DNA of 64,000 nucleotides from Dehalococcoidia bacterium (GTDB taxonomy: Bacteria > Chloroflexota > Dehalococcoidia > Tepidiformales > Tepidiformaceae). Position 1 is the stretch's first letter; every line of letters starts with the position of its first letter. The stretch is taken from the NCBI GenBank assembly GCA_020853755.1, contig JADYYG010000009.1:50779-114778 (forward strand), read 5' to 3'. The notes beneath the pieces are model-generated. The model saw only the letters and a list, made by a program, of their open reading frames with translations, ran no database searches and was not told where the DNA came from. Both the position numbers and the translations under genes were made by a program. Shown piece after piece: positions 51,630 through 59,611 of the stretch.

Positions 51630-52718
51630 CGGCGGCGGGTCAGCCACAGGAGCCGGTTCACCTGCCGGCGCGAAGAAGGCCAGGAAGCTGCGCACGTCGT
51701 CTGGTTCGGCGTCCTTCAGGCGGGCAGTTGGCAGGTGGAGCACCTTTTCGAGCAGGGACTGGGTAACGCGGTCAAGGACTTCGGCTGGCACGTCCGGGTG
51801 GAGCTTCCGGTAACGTGAGAGCTCCTCCTGGCGGACTACTTCCACATGAGCCCGAAACGCCCCTGCCGCCGAGCGAGAGTCTGTAGCGCTGGACGCGAGC
51901 CGCTCGTCCACCACTTCACCAAGCCGGCGGCGTAGACGCTCGCGGCGTGCCGTGGCGTGTGGGCGGCGCGCCTCGTCTTCGAGCATGTCGGAAATGGCGA
52001 TGGCGCCGGGACCTGAGAGCACGTTGAAGTTGCGTGGCGTCCCAAGGTCGACCAGCAAGCGCGCCGTCGGCAGCGCCCGGGGGGCGATTTCCCCTGCTCC
52101 CGAGCCCAGGCAGCCCACGATGACATCGAACGGCGGCAGCGACGGCGCATGTCCCAGTTCGACAAACGTGTGTGTTGAATCCCCCGGTTTCCGCCGTGCG
52201 GCCACGGTCACCGTGAAGCCAAGGGCGGCTCCGCGGGCCGCAATCAGGTTGCCCATCGCACCTGCGCCAAGCACCAGGAGCGTCCCGCCGGGCTCGACCG
52301 TGGACATCCGCAACGCTTTGTCCAGCAGATGACCCGAGTGGCTGCCGAAGCTCGTCTCTGAACGCAACCTCCGGGCCGCACCCACGGCAACATCGGCGGC
52401 CGCGCGCAACTCGCCCGATGCGTCCTTGAACGCGAGCCGGACCTGGCCCATGACCTGTGCCTCGCCGAGGACGACCGACTCGACACCTGCGGCGACGGCT
52501 GCGAGCCGAACGATGGCGTCGCGGCCATGCACTTGGTCAGGCGCCTGGCAGTTGCATGGTCCGAACCCATAGGCCTCAAGGCGCTGGCAGCTCACCACGA
52601 CCGCATCGTCCGGATGCGCCGCTTCAACCATAGCCCGGGCGGCGGCCATTTCCGTCGCGCGGTAGGAAACGGTGCTCCAGGCGCAGGCTCGGAAGGCAGG
52701 CAGAGAGTGAATTAGCAT
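51615..52718 (-). CDS. Divergent glutamyl-tRNA reductase family protein
   Basis: 367 residues. The catalytic domain carries the nucleophile Cys44 in VVSCQRLEAYGF; canonical enzymes read STCNRTE, so the context is altered. GEAQVMGQVRLAFKDAS matches the GEPQILGQ motif. The NADPH domain has LLVLGAGAMGNLIAARGA. The C-terminal dimerisation helix is short, and the whole protein is about 50 residues shorter than typical HemA. GluTR makes glutamate-1-semialdehyde from Glu-tRNA-Glu for tetrapyrroles. No other tetrapyrrole gene is near. The ATG lacks a ribosome-binding site. It follows the acyl-CoA synthetase gene by 62 bp. Confidence 0.82.
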   Translation of the reverse strand: MLIHSLPAFRACAWSTVSYRATEMAAARAMVEAAHPDDAVVVSCQRLEAYGFGPCNCQAPDQVHGRDAIVRLAAVAAGVESVVLGEAQVMGQVRLAFKDASGELRAAADVAVGAARRLRSETSFGSHSGHLLDKALRMSTVEPGGTLLVLGAGAMGNLIAARGAALGFTVTVAARRKPGDSTHTFVELGHAPSLPPFDVIVGCLGSGAGEIAPRALPTARLLVDLGTPRNFNVLSGPGAIAISDMLEDEARRPHATARRERLRRRLGEVVDERLASSATDSRSAAGAFRAHVEVVRQEELSRYRKLHPDVPAEVLDRVTQSLLEKVLHLPTARLKDAEPDDVRSFLAFFAPAGEPAPVADPPPSVRA

Positions 52719-52720
52719 AG

Positions 52721-52743
52721 AAGTTGACCGACTATATCAACTT
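52721..52743. promoter_or_regulatory. Inverted repeat upstream of the hemA-like gene
   Basis: AAGTTGA (52721-52727), nine bases, TCAACTT (52737-52743). A 7-bp perfect inverted repeat in an AT-rich island, 2 bp upstream of the hemA-like ATG (52718). On the minus strand it overlaps TTGATA (52735-52740), a possible -35 box. It could be an operator or a weak terminator of the preceding gene. Confidence 0.45.
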
Positions 52744-52780
52744 TACACTCTGGCCGCCAGAAGCGTGTGTCAGACGCCGG

Positions 52781-54220
52781 TCACCCCTGGCGGCGCTGCC
52801 ACTCCACAAGGTTCGCCAACGCCTGGCCCGCCCGGACGATGCTCGGGAAAGTCGCGAGTCCTTGCCGCCAGCACAGCTCCTGGAAGGTGGCCGACTGGTC
52901 GAAGGCTTCGGCGGTTGTGGCCGGACGGATCGCGACGACCACGGGCTTCCCGCACTCCTGCTGGATGCGCCCGAGCGTCTCGGCCTGGCGGGCCATGCGA
53001 CCGCGGACATCCGTGAAGCGTGCAGAAGGCCCGCCGCCTCCGAAACTGGTGTGGTACAGGAGCGCATCGACGTTCGGCGCCGTTGCGGGTGGCATCAGGG
53101 TGGCTTCGAAGCCCTCGTCTTCCCAGAGACTCGTCGTGTCGATCGGGTTGCGGATGCTCGTTCCGGCCTCGTGAGTGACCTTCGCAAGCGCTTCCTGGGT
53201 TTCCGGTAGGAGCGGGGGCAGTTCGAGCCCGGCGGCGTTCAGGTCGTCTGCCGCGAGGACGCTCGCCCCGCCACCACCTCCGACCACCACCACTCGGGGC
53301 CCGTTCAGCTTCTTCACGAACCGGAACGCGACGGCCAGGTCCACCAGCTCTTCAAGGCTCTCGACTCGGATGGCGCCCGCCTGCTTGCAAAGCGCGTCGA
53401 AAATCTGCAGCGAGCCTGCGAGGGACGCCGTGTGAGAGTTAGCGGCGCGCGAACCGGCCTCCGTGCGACCGCTCTTGAGGATAGCGAGCGGCTTGGTGCG
53501 GCCAGCCCGCCGAATCGCCTGGGCAAGCCGCGGGCCATCCTGGATACCCTCGAGGTAGGCGACGATGATCTCGGTCGACGGATCGTCGGTCAGGTATTCG
53601 AAGAAATCAGCCGCCTTGAGGTCGGCGCCGTTGCCGAAGCTGATGACCTTCGAGCAGCGAATGCCTCGCGGCGTTGCGTAGCGCACAAACTCGCCGGCGT
53701 TCATCCCGGACTGGGAAACCATGCCGACTGGGCCGGACTCGGCGATCTGGCCCTGCATCATCGCGAGCCGGGATTCGGGCACGTAGAGGCCCATGCAGTT
53801 CGGACCGATGAGACGGATACCCGCCTGGCGTGCTCGTGCGACGACCGCCTGCTCCATCTTCGCCCGTTCTGCGTCACCCGTCTCGGTGAACCCGGCGGTG
53901 AAGAGATGCAGGACACGGACGCCCTTCGAGATGCAGTCTTCGAGGAGTTGGGGGACGTTCCGGGCGTTGACGGACGAGATGACGTAGTCGACTGAGTCAG
54001 GGATATCCCTGAGGGTGGGATAGCACTTGAGGCCCCGGATAGCGGGCGCCGTCGGATGGATCAGGTAGATAGGGCCTCGGAAGCCGATGTCCTGGAGCGA
54101 TGAGACGAATCCGCCGCCGCCGAAGGCGGTGCCTTCCTTGGCTGAAACACCGGCGATGGCGATCGACCGCGGGTTGAAAATGAACTCCAGTTCAGGCGTG
54201 GTAACACTCAGCGCACTCAT
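52781..54220 (-). CDS. Acyl-CoA synthetase (ADP-forming) alpha subunit
   Basis: 479 residues. CoA-binding domain (about 10-140; SIAIAGVSAKEGT, LIGPNCMGLYVPE), then succinyl-CoA-ligase-like domain (about 155-295; VGMVSQSGMNAGEFVRYA, ISFGNGADL, phosphohistidine His263 in ANSHTASLAG) and a third ligase domain. This is the alpha subunit layout of ADP-forming acetyl/acyl-CoA synthetase, which conserves energy by making ATP from acyl-CoA. The ATP-grasp (beta) part is missing from the protein and from the neighbourhood. Its acyl substrate is unknown. Confidence 0.91.
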   Translation of the reverse strand: MSALSVTTPELEFIFNPRSIAIAGVSAKEGTAFGGGGFVSSLQDIGFRGPIYLIHPTAPAIRGLKCYPTLRDIPDSVDYVISSVNARNVPQLLEDCISKGVRVLHLFTAGFTETGDAERAKMEQAVVARARQAGIRLIGPNCMGLYVPESRLAMMQGQIAESGPVGMVSQSGMNAGEFVRYATPRGIRCSKVISFGNGADLKAADFFEYLTDDPSTEIIVAYLEGIQDGPRLAQAIRRAGRTKPLAILKSGRTEAGSRAANSHTASLAGSLQIFDALCKQAGAIRVESLEELVDLAVAFRFVKKLNGPRVVVVGGGGGASVLAADDLNAAGLELPPLLPETQEALAKVTHEAGTSIRNPIDTTSLWEDEGFEATLMPPATAPNVDALLYHTSFGGGGPSARFTDVRGRMARQAETLGRIQQECGKPVVVAIRPATTAEAFDQSATFQELCWRQGLATFPSIVRAGQALANLVEWQRRQG

Positions 54221-54250
54221 CGAAAAGCGACTCCAGGGGATTCGTGTGGC

Positions 54251-54273
54251 AACAAAAACGGCGCAGGGCGCCG
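54251..54273 (-). terminator. Intrinsic terminator in the leader of the acyl-CoA synthetase gene
   Basis: Read on the minus strand: stem CGGCGC-CCT-GCGCCG (54273-54259) followed directly by TTTTTGTT (54258-54251). It lies 31-53 bp upstream of the synthetase start (54220) and upstream of the divergent membrane-protein gene. No minus-strand gene ends nearby, so it may be a leader attenuator or a barrier to antisense transcription. Confidence 0.7.
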
Positions 54274-54331
54274 GACTCCTTCAGTTTACCAGACGTTCGC
54301 TTCGTTGACCCTCTCGCGGCGCCAGCGCACG

Positions 54332-55060
54332 ATGCCGGTGGCCGCCGCCAAACCTGCCCGCATGAAGAGCCTCGCCCGCCTCACCACCTTGCTCTACATC
54401 ATCGCTCTGCCGGTCTTCCTGGTGAGTGCGAACGTGCGTTTCGTGGCCAGCGACAGCTGGTTCTCGAGAGATGGCTTCCGGCGCCACAACGTAGAGGAGA
54501 CCACCCGCGTTTCGCTCCCGCAGTTGGATGACGCCGCTAACGACATAACACGGTACTTCGAAGATGACCGCACCGTGCTCCGCATCCCGGTGAGCATCGA
54601 TGGCCAGGAAACGTCGCTCTTCAACGAGCGCGAAACCGACCACATGCGCGATGTAAAGACGCTCATCCGGGCGGTGTTTCGCGTCAACGAGGGTTCCCTG
54701 GCCGTGATCCTGCTCTACATCGGCGCGGTCGTTCTCTGGGCGCGCGAACGGACGCCGCGTGACCTCGCCCGCTATTCGCTCTTCGGAGTCGCCGTGGGAG
54801 TCATCGCTGTCGCAGCGGTGGGGGTGTTTGCTGTCACGGGCTTCGACGCAGCGTGGACGCGGTTCCACGAGATCGCCTTCCGAAACGACCTCTGGGTGCT
54901 GGACCCGTCACGGGACCGGCTGATCCAGATGTTCCCAGAGACATTCTGGGAAGAGATGACCTACCTCGTGGGTGCGCTCACGCTCGTCGAGGCAACCGCC
55001 GTGGTTGCGCTGTCGAGCCTGTACCTTTTGTTCGCGCGGAAGCCGCAGTTGGAGCCGTAA
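54332..55060 (+). CDS. TIGR01906/DUF1461 integral membrane protein
   Basis: About 242 residues from the ATG at 54332 (alternatives: TTG 54305 or ATG 54362). Membrane segments at about 14-34, 122-140, 149-170 and 205-228. The family's extracytoplasmic loop carries the LFNERETDHMRDVKTLIRAVF signature, here within the first long loop. DUF1461 proteins are conserved but of unknown function. No ribosome-binding site is clear. Confidence 0.87.
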   Translation: MPVAAAKPARMKSLARLTTLLYIIALPVFLVSANVRFVASDSWFSRDGFRRHNVEETTRVSLPQLDDAANDITRYFEDDRTVLRIPVSIDGQETSLFNERETDHMRDVKTLIRAVFRVNEGSLAVILLYIGAVVLWARERTPRDLARYSLFGVAVGVIAVAAVGVFAVTGFDAAWTRFHEIAFRNDLWVLDPSRDRLIQMFPETFWEEMTYLVGALTLVEATAVVALSSLYLLFARKPQLEP

Positions 55061-55061
55061 G

Positions 55062-55286
55062 TTAGTTCGCGCTGGCGCAGGCGCACCCACCGCCACCGCA
55101 ACATCCGCCGCCAGCGGGCGCTTCGTCCATCACGGCCGTGCCGCCGCGGCTTATCGCGAACGCGGAAAGTGTGCGTTCGGCGCGGTGGCCCGCGGAGCAT
55201 TTCGTCACTGCATTGGCCTCAGCCATGGAACGGCGCTGTTCGAACTTGGTTCGGCAGGTGGGGCAGAAGTATTCGTAGATGGCCAT
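55062..55286 (-). CDS. FmdB-family zinc-ribbon protein (paralogue B)
   Basis: 74 residues. MAIYEYFCPTC gives Cys8 and Cys11. The second knuckle reads KCSAGHRAER, where the usual Cys-x2-Cys is Cys30 with His34 as a possible substitute ligand. The C-terminal tail is Gly/Cys-rich (GGGCCGGGGCACASAN), an additional potential metal site. The gene converges with the DUF1461 gene, 1 bp apart. No CIRCE is seen near it. Confidence 0.9.
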   Translation of the reverse strand: MAIYEYFCPTCRTKFEQRRSMAEANAVTKCSAGHRAERTLSAFAISRGGTAVMDEAPAGGGCCGGGGCACASAN

Positions 55287-55315
55287 GCACGAAGTATAGC
55301 CGACGACCGAGAAGG

Positions 55316-55573
55316 TCAGGCGGCGCGAGTGGCGCGCCGGCGGCGCACGCGTGCTGCTGTCCGGGTCGCGGGGACCGCGGGCCGCTGGGGCAGCGGGACG
55401 ATTTCCGCCGGGCTGACCTCAGCCAGGAGGGGAGGCAACTCGGCGACCGCACCGCTCAAGATGGCGCGAGTAATCGCATTGGAAGGTTCGACCCATGCGT
55501 TCGCGCCGTTCGCACGCTCTGCCGAACGCAGCCGCGCGACAAGTTGTGTTAGCCAGCGAAACATCCACGACAT
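55316..55573 (-). CDS. Small hypothetical protein
   Basis: 85 residues from the ATG at 55573. Residues 1-45 look helical and amphipathic (MSWMFRWLTQLVARLRSAERANGANAWV split across helix), then a Pro/Ala/Arg-rich tail ending in RRRRATRAA. Codon third positions are GC-rich, as in real genes here, but the ribosome-binding site is poor and no family is known. It fills a 330-bp interval between fmdB B and a hydrolase gene. Confidence 0.4.
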   Translation of the reverse strand: MSWMFRWLTQLVARLRSAERANGANAWVEPSNAITRAILSGAVAELPPLLAEVSPAEIVPLPQRPAVPATRTAARVRRRRATRAA

Positions 55574-55616
55574 GGGGAGTAGACAATAACGGCGGAGTTC
55601 ACTTAATGGCAACCGC

Positions 55617-56408
55617 TCATTTACCTGTACCGTTTCCTGCGGCGCGTTCCCAGAAGTCGAGTACCACGCGGTTCCACTCGTCTGCGTGTTCGAAGTAGCA
55701 GGAGTGCCCCGCGCCCTTCACTTCGTAGTATTCGGCTCCCGGGATGAGCGACCTGGCCTCGCGGATCATCTCCGGCGAGGTGATCATGTCGTGCTCGCCG
55801 ACGATGTAGAGCACCGGCGCCCCGACTGAGGCGATCATCTCGTGAGTGCTCCCGCGGTAGCTGGCCGGCGGTCTCCCGAGGAGTCCCCTGGGCCGGGCCG
55901 GGTTGACTGCGTTCAGCTGGCGGTAGAGGACGGCCAGCGCTGGATGGGCCTCTTCGAAGCCGGGCGCAAGCGCGTGCTCGCGCAATCCACCTTCGCCGCG
56001 CTCGTCTTTCAGTTCATCCTGGAGCTCCCGCACACGGTCGTTCGTCGCCCCGGCGGTGGTCCCGCAGAGGACGAGCGAGCGGATCTTCCGAGGGGCCAGG
56101 CGCGTGAGCCCGGCCACAGCCCGCCCACCCATCGACTGCGCGACGATGTGGGCGCGTTCAATCCCCAGGTAGTCGAGGAGGGCGGCGACGTCTGTCCCCA
56201 GTGAGAAACGTCCGACCGCCATATCGCCAGTCGACAGTCCCCAGCCGCGGGCATCGATCGTTGTGCAACGGTAGGCCGATGAGAACGCACCGACCTGCTG
56301 CCACCAGACAAGGTGGTTGCCCCCGGCGCCGTGGAGGAAGACGACATCCGGGCCGCTCCCAGCCTGCTGGTAATAGAGCCGGGCGGCATTTACTCGGGCG
56401 TATGGCAC
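55617..56408 (-). CDS. Alpha/beta hydrolase
   Basis: 263 residues. Oxyanion segment VVFLHGAGGNHLVW, nucleophile elbow AQSMGG (Ser92), acid Asp in YIVGEHDMI, and catalytic His in KGAGHSCYFEHADE. A typical monomeric esterase- or lactonase-like enzyme with unknown substrate. Its start is 87 bp from the divergent luciferase-like gene, so both may share a promoter region. Confidence 0.92.
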   Translation of the reverse strand: MPYARVNAARLYYQQAGSGPDVVFLHGAGGNHLVWWQQVGAFSSAYRCTTIDARGWGLSTGDMAVGRFSLGTDVAALLDYLGIERAHIVAQSMGGRAVAGLTRLAPRKIRSLVLCGTTAGATNDRVRELQDELKDERGEGGLREHALAPGFEEAHPALAVLYRQLNAVNPARPRGLLGRPPASYRGSTHEMIASVGAPVLYIVGEHDMITSPEMIREARSLIPGAEYYEVKGAGHSCYFEHADEWNRVVLDFWERAAGNGTGK

Positions 56409-56494
56409 GGCTGCAAGTCTACCGGAGTGCGTGGTTTCGCACGGAACGGCCAGTCGGCTACGCTCTCCGCGGAAGTCCCTGGAGGTGAGTCTCA

Positions 56495-57424
56495 GTGCGA
56501 ATCGGAATGGGAGTCGGTGGTGGCGGAGGTCCCGAAGCCCCCGTGAGCGAAATAATCCAGCAGATCCAGCAGGCCGAAGCCGCCGGGTTCGACCTGGTGT
56601 GGATGCCCAACATCTTCGGCGTCGACGCCATCACTGTGCTCGCCCTGGCCGGGCGCGAGACCTCGCGCATCGAGTTGGCGACCGGCGTCGTTCCCACTTA
56701 CCCCCGGCACCCGGTCGCGATCGCGCAACAAGCACTCACTGCGGCGGCAGCGAGCGGAAACCGTTTTACGCTTGGGATAGGCTTGAGCCACCGCGTGATC
56801 ATCGAGAATATGCTCGGCCTGGACTATTCGAAGCCGCTGCGCCACATGCGAGAGTACCTGTCGGTGCTGTTGCCGCTGCTTGACGGGCGCCCCGCGCGCT
56901 TTCGCGGCGAAGAGTATCGGGTCACCGCCGAATTGACCGTTCCCGGGGTCACCCGCGTCCCTGTCCTCGTCGCCGCGCTAGGCCCGCAGATGCTCAAACT
57001 CGCGGGGGCGAAGGTCGATGGGACGGTCACCTGGATGGGTGGCCCGAAATACCTCGCCGAAACCGCGGTCCCGCTGATCTCCCAGGCCGCTGTGGCGGCG
57101 GGCAAGCCCGCGCCACGCATCGCGGCAGGCTTCCCGCTGGCGGTGACCTCCGAAAAGGAGGCGGCCCGCGCTTCAGCCGCGCAGGTGTTCGCGGTCTACG
57201 GCCAATTGCCGTCCTACCGCGCCGTCCTCGACATCGAAGGCGCCGCTGACGCTTCCTCGGTCGCCATCGTCGGGTCCGAAGAAGAAGTCGAGGCGCAGAT
57301 CCGGGCCCTGGCGGCGAGCGGCGTCACGGACTTCAACGCCATGCTCTACCCGGTCGAAGGAGACCGTGCCGCGGAGGGGCGTTCAATGGAGTTCCTCGCC
57401 GGGCTGGCGAAGCGCGGAGTCTGA
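56495..57424 (+). CDS. LLM-class oxidoreductase, probably F420-dependent
   Basis: 309 residues, GTG start with GGAGG eight bases upstream. Luciferase-like TIM barrel: RIGMGVGGGGGPEA, FDLVWMPNIFGVDAI, IELATGVVPTYPRHPVAIAQQALTAAAASGNRFTLGIGLSH, and VLVAALGPQML (each a separate recognised segment). The pattern WxPxxxGxDA with TGVVPTxPRHP resembles F420-dependent N5,N10-methylene-tetrahydromethanopterin-reductase relatives. Substrate unknown; cofactor assignment is inference. Confidence 0.87.
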   Translation: MRIGMGVGGGGGPEAPVSEIIQQIQQAEAAGFDLVWMPNIFGVDAITVLALAGRETSRIELATGVVPTYPRHPVAIAQQALTAAAASGNRFTLGIGLSHRVIIENMLGLDYSKPLRHMREYLSVLLPLLDGRPARFRGEEYRVTAELTVPGVTRVPVLVAALGPQMLKLAGAKVDGTVTWMGGPKYLAETAVPLISQAAVAAGKPAPRIAAGFPLAVTSEKEAARASAAQVFAVYGQLPSYRAVLDIEGAADASSVAIVGSEEEVEAQIRALAASGVTDFNAMLYPVEGDRAAEGRSMEFLAGLAKRGV

Positions 57425-57444
57425 CGGCAGGCAGGGGCGCGTGG

Positions 57445-58638
57445 CTAGGTGTTGCCTCGCTGCATCCGGCCAAGCATTGCCTCCGGCAGGGCGACGCCGC
57501 CGTCGATGAATGCCTTGCCGATTGCCGCGGCATTTGGCCCGAAAATCGTGGTGCGGTTGCCCGAGACGAAGCTGTGGCTCGCTTCGATGCGGCCGAGCTG
57601 GCTCTGGAACTTCGGCGCCACGAAACGGGCGAACAGTTCGTGGCTGTGCTTCGTCTTCTCCCAGGAAGTCCACTCATGGGCCAGCCCGAGGAGACCGCCG
57701 AAGCCGCCGCTCATCTCCTGCATCCGTTCGATCGCTGCGATGGCGTCGTCTGGAGTGCCTACAATCGCGCCGCCGCGGTCCACCTGTGATGCCACGTCGG
57801 CGGGGATGGTGGGGTCGGCTGGCCGCCCGAGCGTGTCCTCGAAGTAGTCTTTATTGAATCGCTGGTTGTTCAGGTCTACGTCCCTGATGGCGTCCTCGCG
57901 TGTATCGGCAAGGTGGATCGGCATCACCAACCGCCAGTCATCGCGGCTGATGGTCTGGCCGGCCTTCTCCGCGGCCTCTTCGGCCATCTGCCATGTCTTC
58001 GCGAGCGAGATGAGCCCTCCCGGCTGCGAAACGGCAACCGAGAGGATGCCGACGCCGTGCTTGCCTGCCGTCTGCGGGCCTGCGGGCGAGAACGTCGAGG
58101 CGACGGCCACGGGCATGTGCGGGTGGGTGTACGGCGCAAGCTGCAGCCGCGCCTCCCTCAGCGTGAACCAGTCGGACTCATGAGTGACGGTTTCGCCCCT
58201 GAAGAGCCGCATGATGACGCCCAGCGCCTCGTCCATGCGCTGGCGCTGCGTGAGGGCATCGATGCCGAGCATGTAGGCGTCCGACGTAAGTGCACCGGGG
58301 CCAACGCCGAACATCGCCCGCCCTCGGGTCATGTGGTCGAGTTGGACCATCCGGTCGGCGAGGATGAAGGGATGGTGGTAGGGCAGCGAACTGACCCCGG
58401 TGCCGAGGCGAATCGTCCTCGTCCTCTGGGCCGCGGCAGCGATCATCAGTTCCGGGGAGGCGATGATCTCCCAGCCTGCGCTGTGGTGCTCGCCAAACCA
58501 GGCCTCATCGTAGTCGAGGCGCTCGAGGTGCTCGATGAGCTCGAGGTCGCGGTCGAGCGCAACCGTCGGGTTTTCGCCAACGCGATGAAACGGGGCAAGG
58601 AACGTGCCAAAACGCATTCGTGCGGGGGCATACGGCAT
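57445..58638 (-). CDS. LLM-class flavin-dependent monooxygenase
   Basis: 397 residues. Bacterial-luciferase-type barrel: MRFGTFLAPFHRVGENP, YDEAWFGEHHSAGWEII, GTGVSSLPYHHPFILADRMVQLDHMTRGRAMFGVGPGAL and VGTPDDAIAAIERM. The EHHS motif and the overall length resemble limonene 1,2-monooxygenase and alkane-type FMN monooxygenases, needing a flavin reductase. It ends 20 bp from the convergent LLM gene at 56.5 kb, but the two are only distantly related. Confidence 0.92.
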   Translation of the reverse strand: MPYAPARMRFGTFLAPFHRVGENPTVALDRDLELIEHLERLDYDEAWFGEHHSAGWEIIASPELMIAAAAQRTRTIRLGTGVSSLPYHHPFILADRMVQLDHMTRGRAMFGVGPGALTSDAYMLGIDALTQRQRMDEALGVIMRLFRGETVTHESDWFTLREARLQLAPYTHPHMPVAVASTFSPAGPQTAGKHGVGILSVAVSQPGGLISLAKTWQMAEEAAEKAGQTISRDDWRLVMPIHLADTREDAIRDVDLNNQRFNKDYFEDTLGRPADPTIPADVASQVDRGGAIVGTPDDAIAAIERMQEMSGGFGGLLGLAHEWTSWEKTKHSHELFARFVAPKFQSQLGRIEASHSFVSGNRTTIFGPNAAAIGKAFIDGGVALPEAMLGRMQRGNT

Positions 58639-58706
58639 GGGAGTCCTCCGGGGCTTGTTAGCCCTTGCCGAAATATACGCGATTCGTGGCCGCCCGCGAG
58701 CGTCGC

Positions 58707-59015
58707 TCAGCCGGCCGGATCAGTAGCGGGACGCTTGAAGTAGTAGCGGTCGTCATTGATAGCCGTCAGTTCCCATCCGGCCGCTCCCATGGCCCCGAGC
58801 GCGAGGATCAGCGAGGTCTTCAGCATCCGCCGGTCAGGCCGCTGCAACAGTGCCGAGGGCGCAATGGTCAGGCGGCAGCGGGTCTTCCGGATGCGGCGGA
58901 GCACGGCGAATTCCCATGCGGTGGTGGCCTGCGCGAAAGCCGCGATCGGCGCTTCACGCAGGGGCGGGACCAGGGCTTCGAGGCCCTGACCGAGGCCAGT
59001 TCGAGGACGAGGCAT
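58707..59015 (-). CDS. DUF4177-like protein with ParB-like N-terminal motif
   Basis: 102 residues from the ATG at 59015. The first 20 residues (MPRPRTGLGQGLEALVPPL) closely mimic the start of ParB proteins (RxGLGxGLEALIP), but no ParB domain follows. The rest matches the DUF4177 pattern: WEFAVLRRIRK and a C-terminal LGAMGAAGWELTAINDDRYYFKRP. DUF4177 proteins are small with unknown role. The ParB-like tag is probably a short interaction motif or coincidence. Confidence 0.7.
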   Translation of the reverse strand: MPRPRTGLGQGLEALVPPLREAPIAAFAQATTAWEFAVLRRIRKTRCRLTIAPSALLQRPDRRMLKTSLILALGAMGAAGWELTAINDDRYYFKRPATDPAG

Positions 59016-59192
59016 AAAGGGGCGCAACCTCTGAGTTTAGGGACGAACTATCCGCGTGGCGTTCGCGAGACGCAATCCGAATCGGCGCTTCCGTTTACCC
59101 CGATTTTGCACGCCCGGCGCTGATGACCGCGGGGGCGTGGGCCGATAGATCAAGGGAGAGGACTCGCTCGCCGGGTCCGGGGGAGTTCGCGC

Positions 59193-59552
59193 ATGGTCAG
59201 CGTTGCCGTAGCCGGGAAGGGAGTTGTCGCGAGGGACGTGCGCCCGGCCCACGGGATGGTGAGCCGCACACGCGGGCTGATGTTTCGCCGTCGCCTCGAC
59301 GACGGCGAAGCCCTCGACATCCGGCCGTGCGGCTCAATCCACATGATGTTCATGCGGTTCCCGATCGACGCCGTGTTCTACGACCGCGAGAACCGGGTGA
59401 CAAAGGTGGCCCAACACCTTCGCCCGTGGACTGGTATCGCGATGGGCGGCAAGGGCGCCCGTGGTGTGATCGAGATGCCTGCCGGCGCTGCCGGGAAGGT
59501 TCGCCCGGGGGATCTCCTCGAGTTCGAAGTTGGAAAGCAGGGGACTTCCTGA
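59193..59552 (+). CDS. DUF192 family protein
   Basis: 119 residues from the ATG at 59193 (GGGGGAG upstream). DUF192 features: ARDVRPAHGMVSRTRGLMFRRRLDDGEAL, the core SIHMMFMRFPIDAVFYD, and MPAGAAGKVRPGDLLEFE. DUF192 proteins form small beta-barrels, often exported, of unknown function. This one has no signal peptide. The 177 bp before it (59016-59192) is non-coding. Confidence 0.9.
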   Translation: MVSVAVAGKGVVARDVRPAHGMVSRTRGLMFRRRLDDGEALDIRPCGSIHMMFMRFPIDAVFYDRENRVTKVAQHLRPWTGIAMGGKGARGVIEMPAGAAGKVRPGDLLEFEVGKQGTS

Positions 59553-59611
59553 GGGAAGCGACCCGTGTTCCCTCCGATGCTTGAAGAGGGACGTTGAAGT
59601 GAGGTGCGAGG

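Noticed and set aside
58707..59015. ParB identity for the 102-residue protein
   Set aside because: Only the first 20 residues resemble ParB; no nuclease or helix-turn-helix domain follows, and no parA is adjacent.
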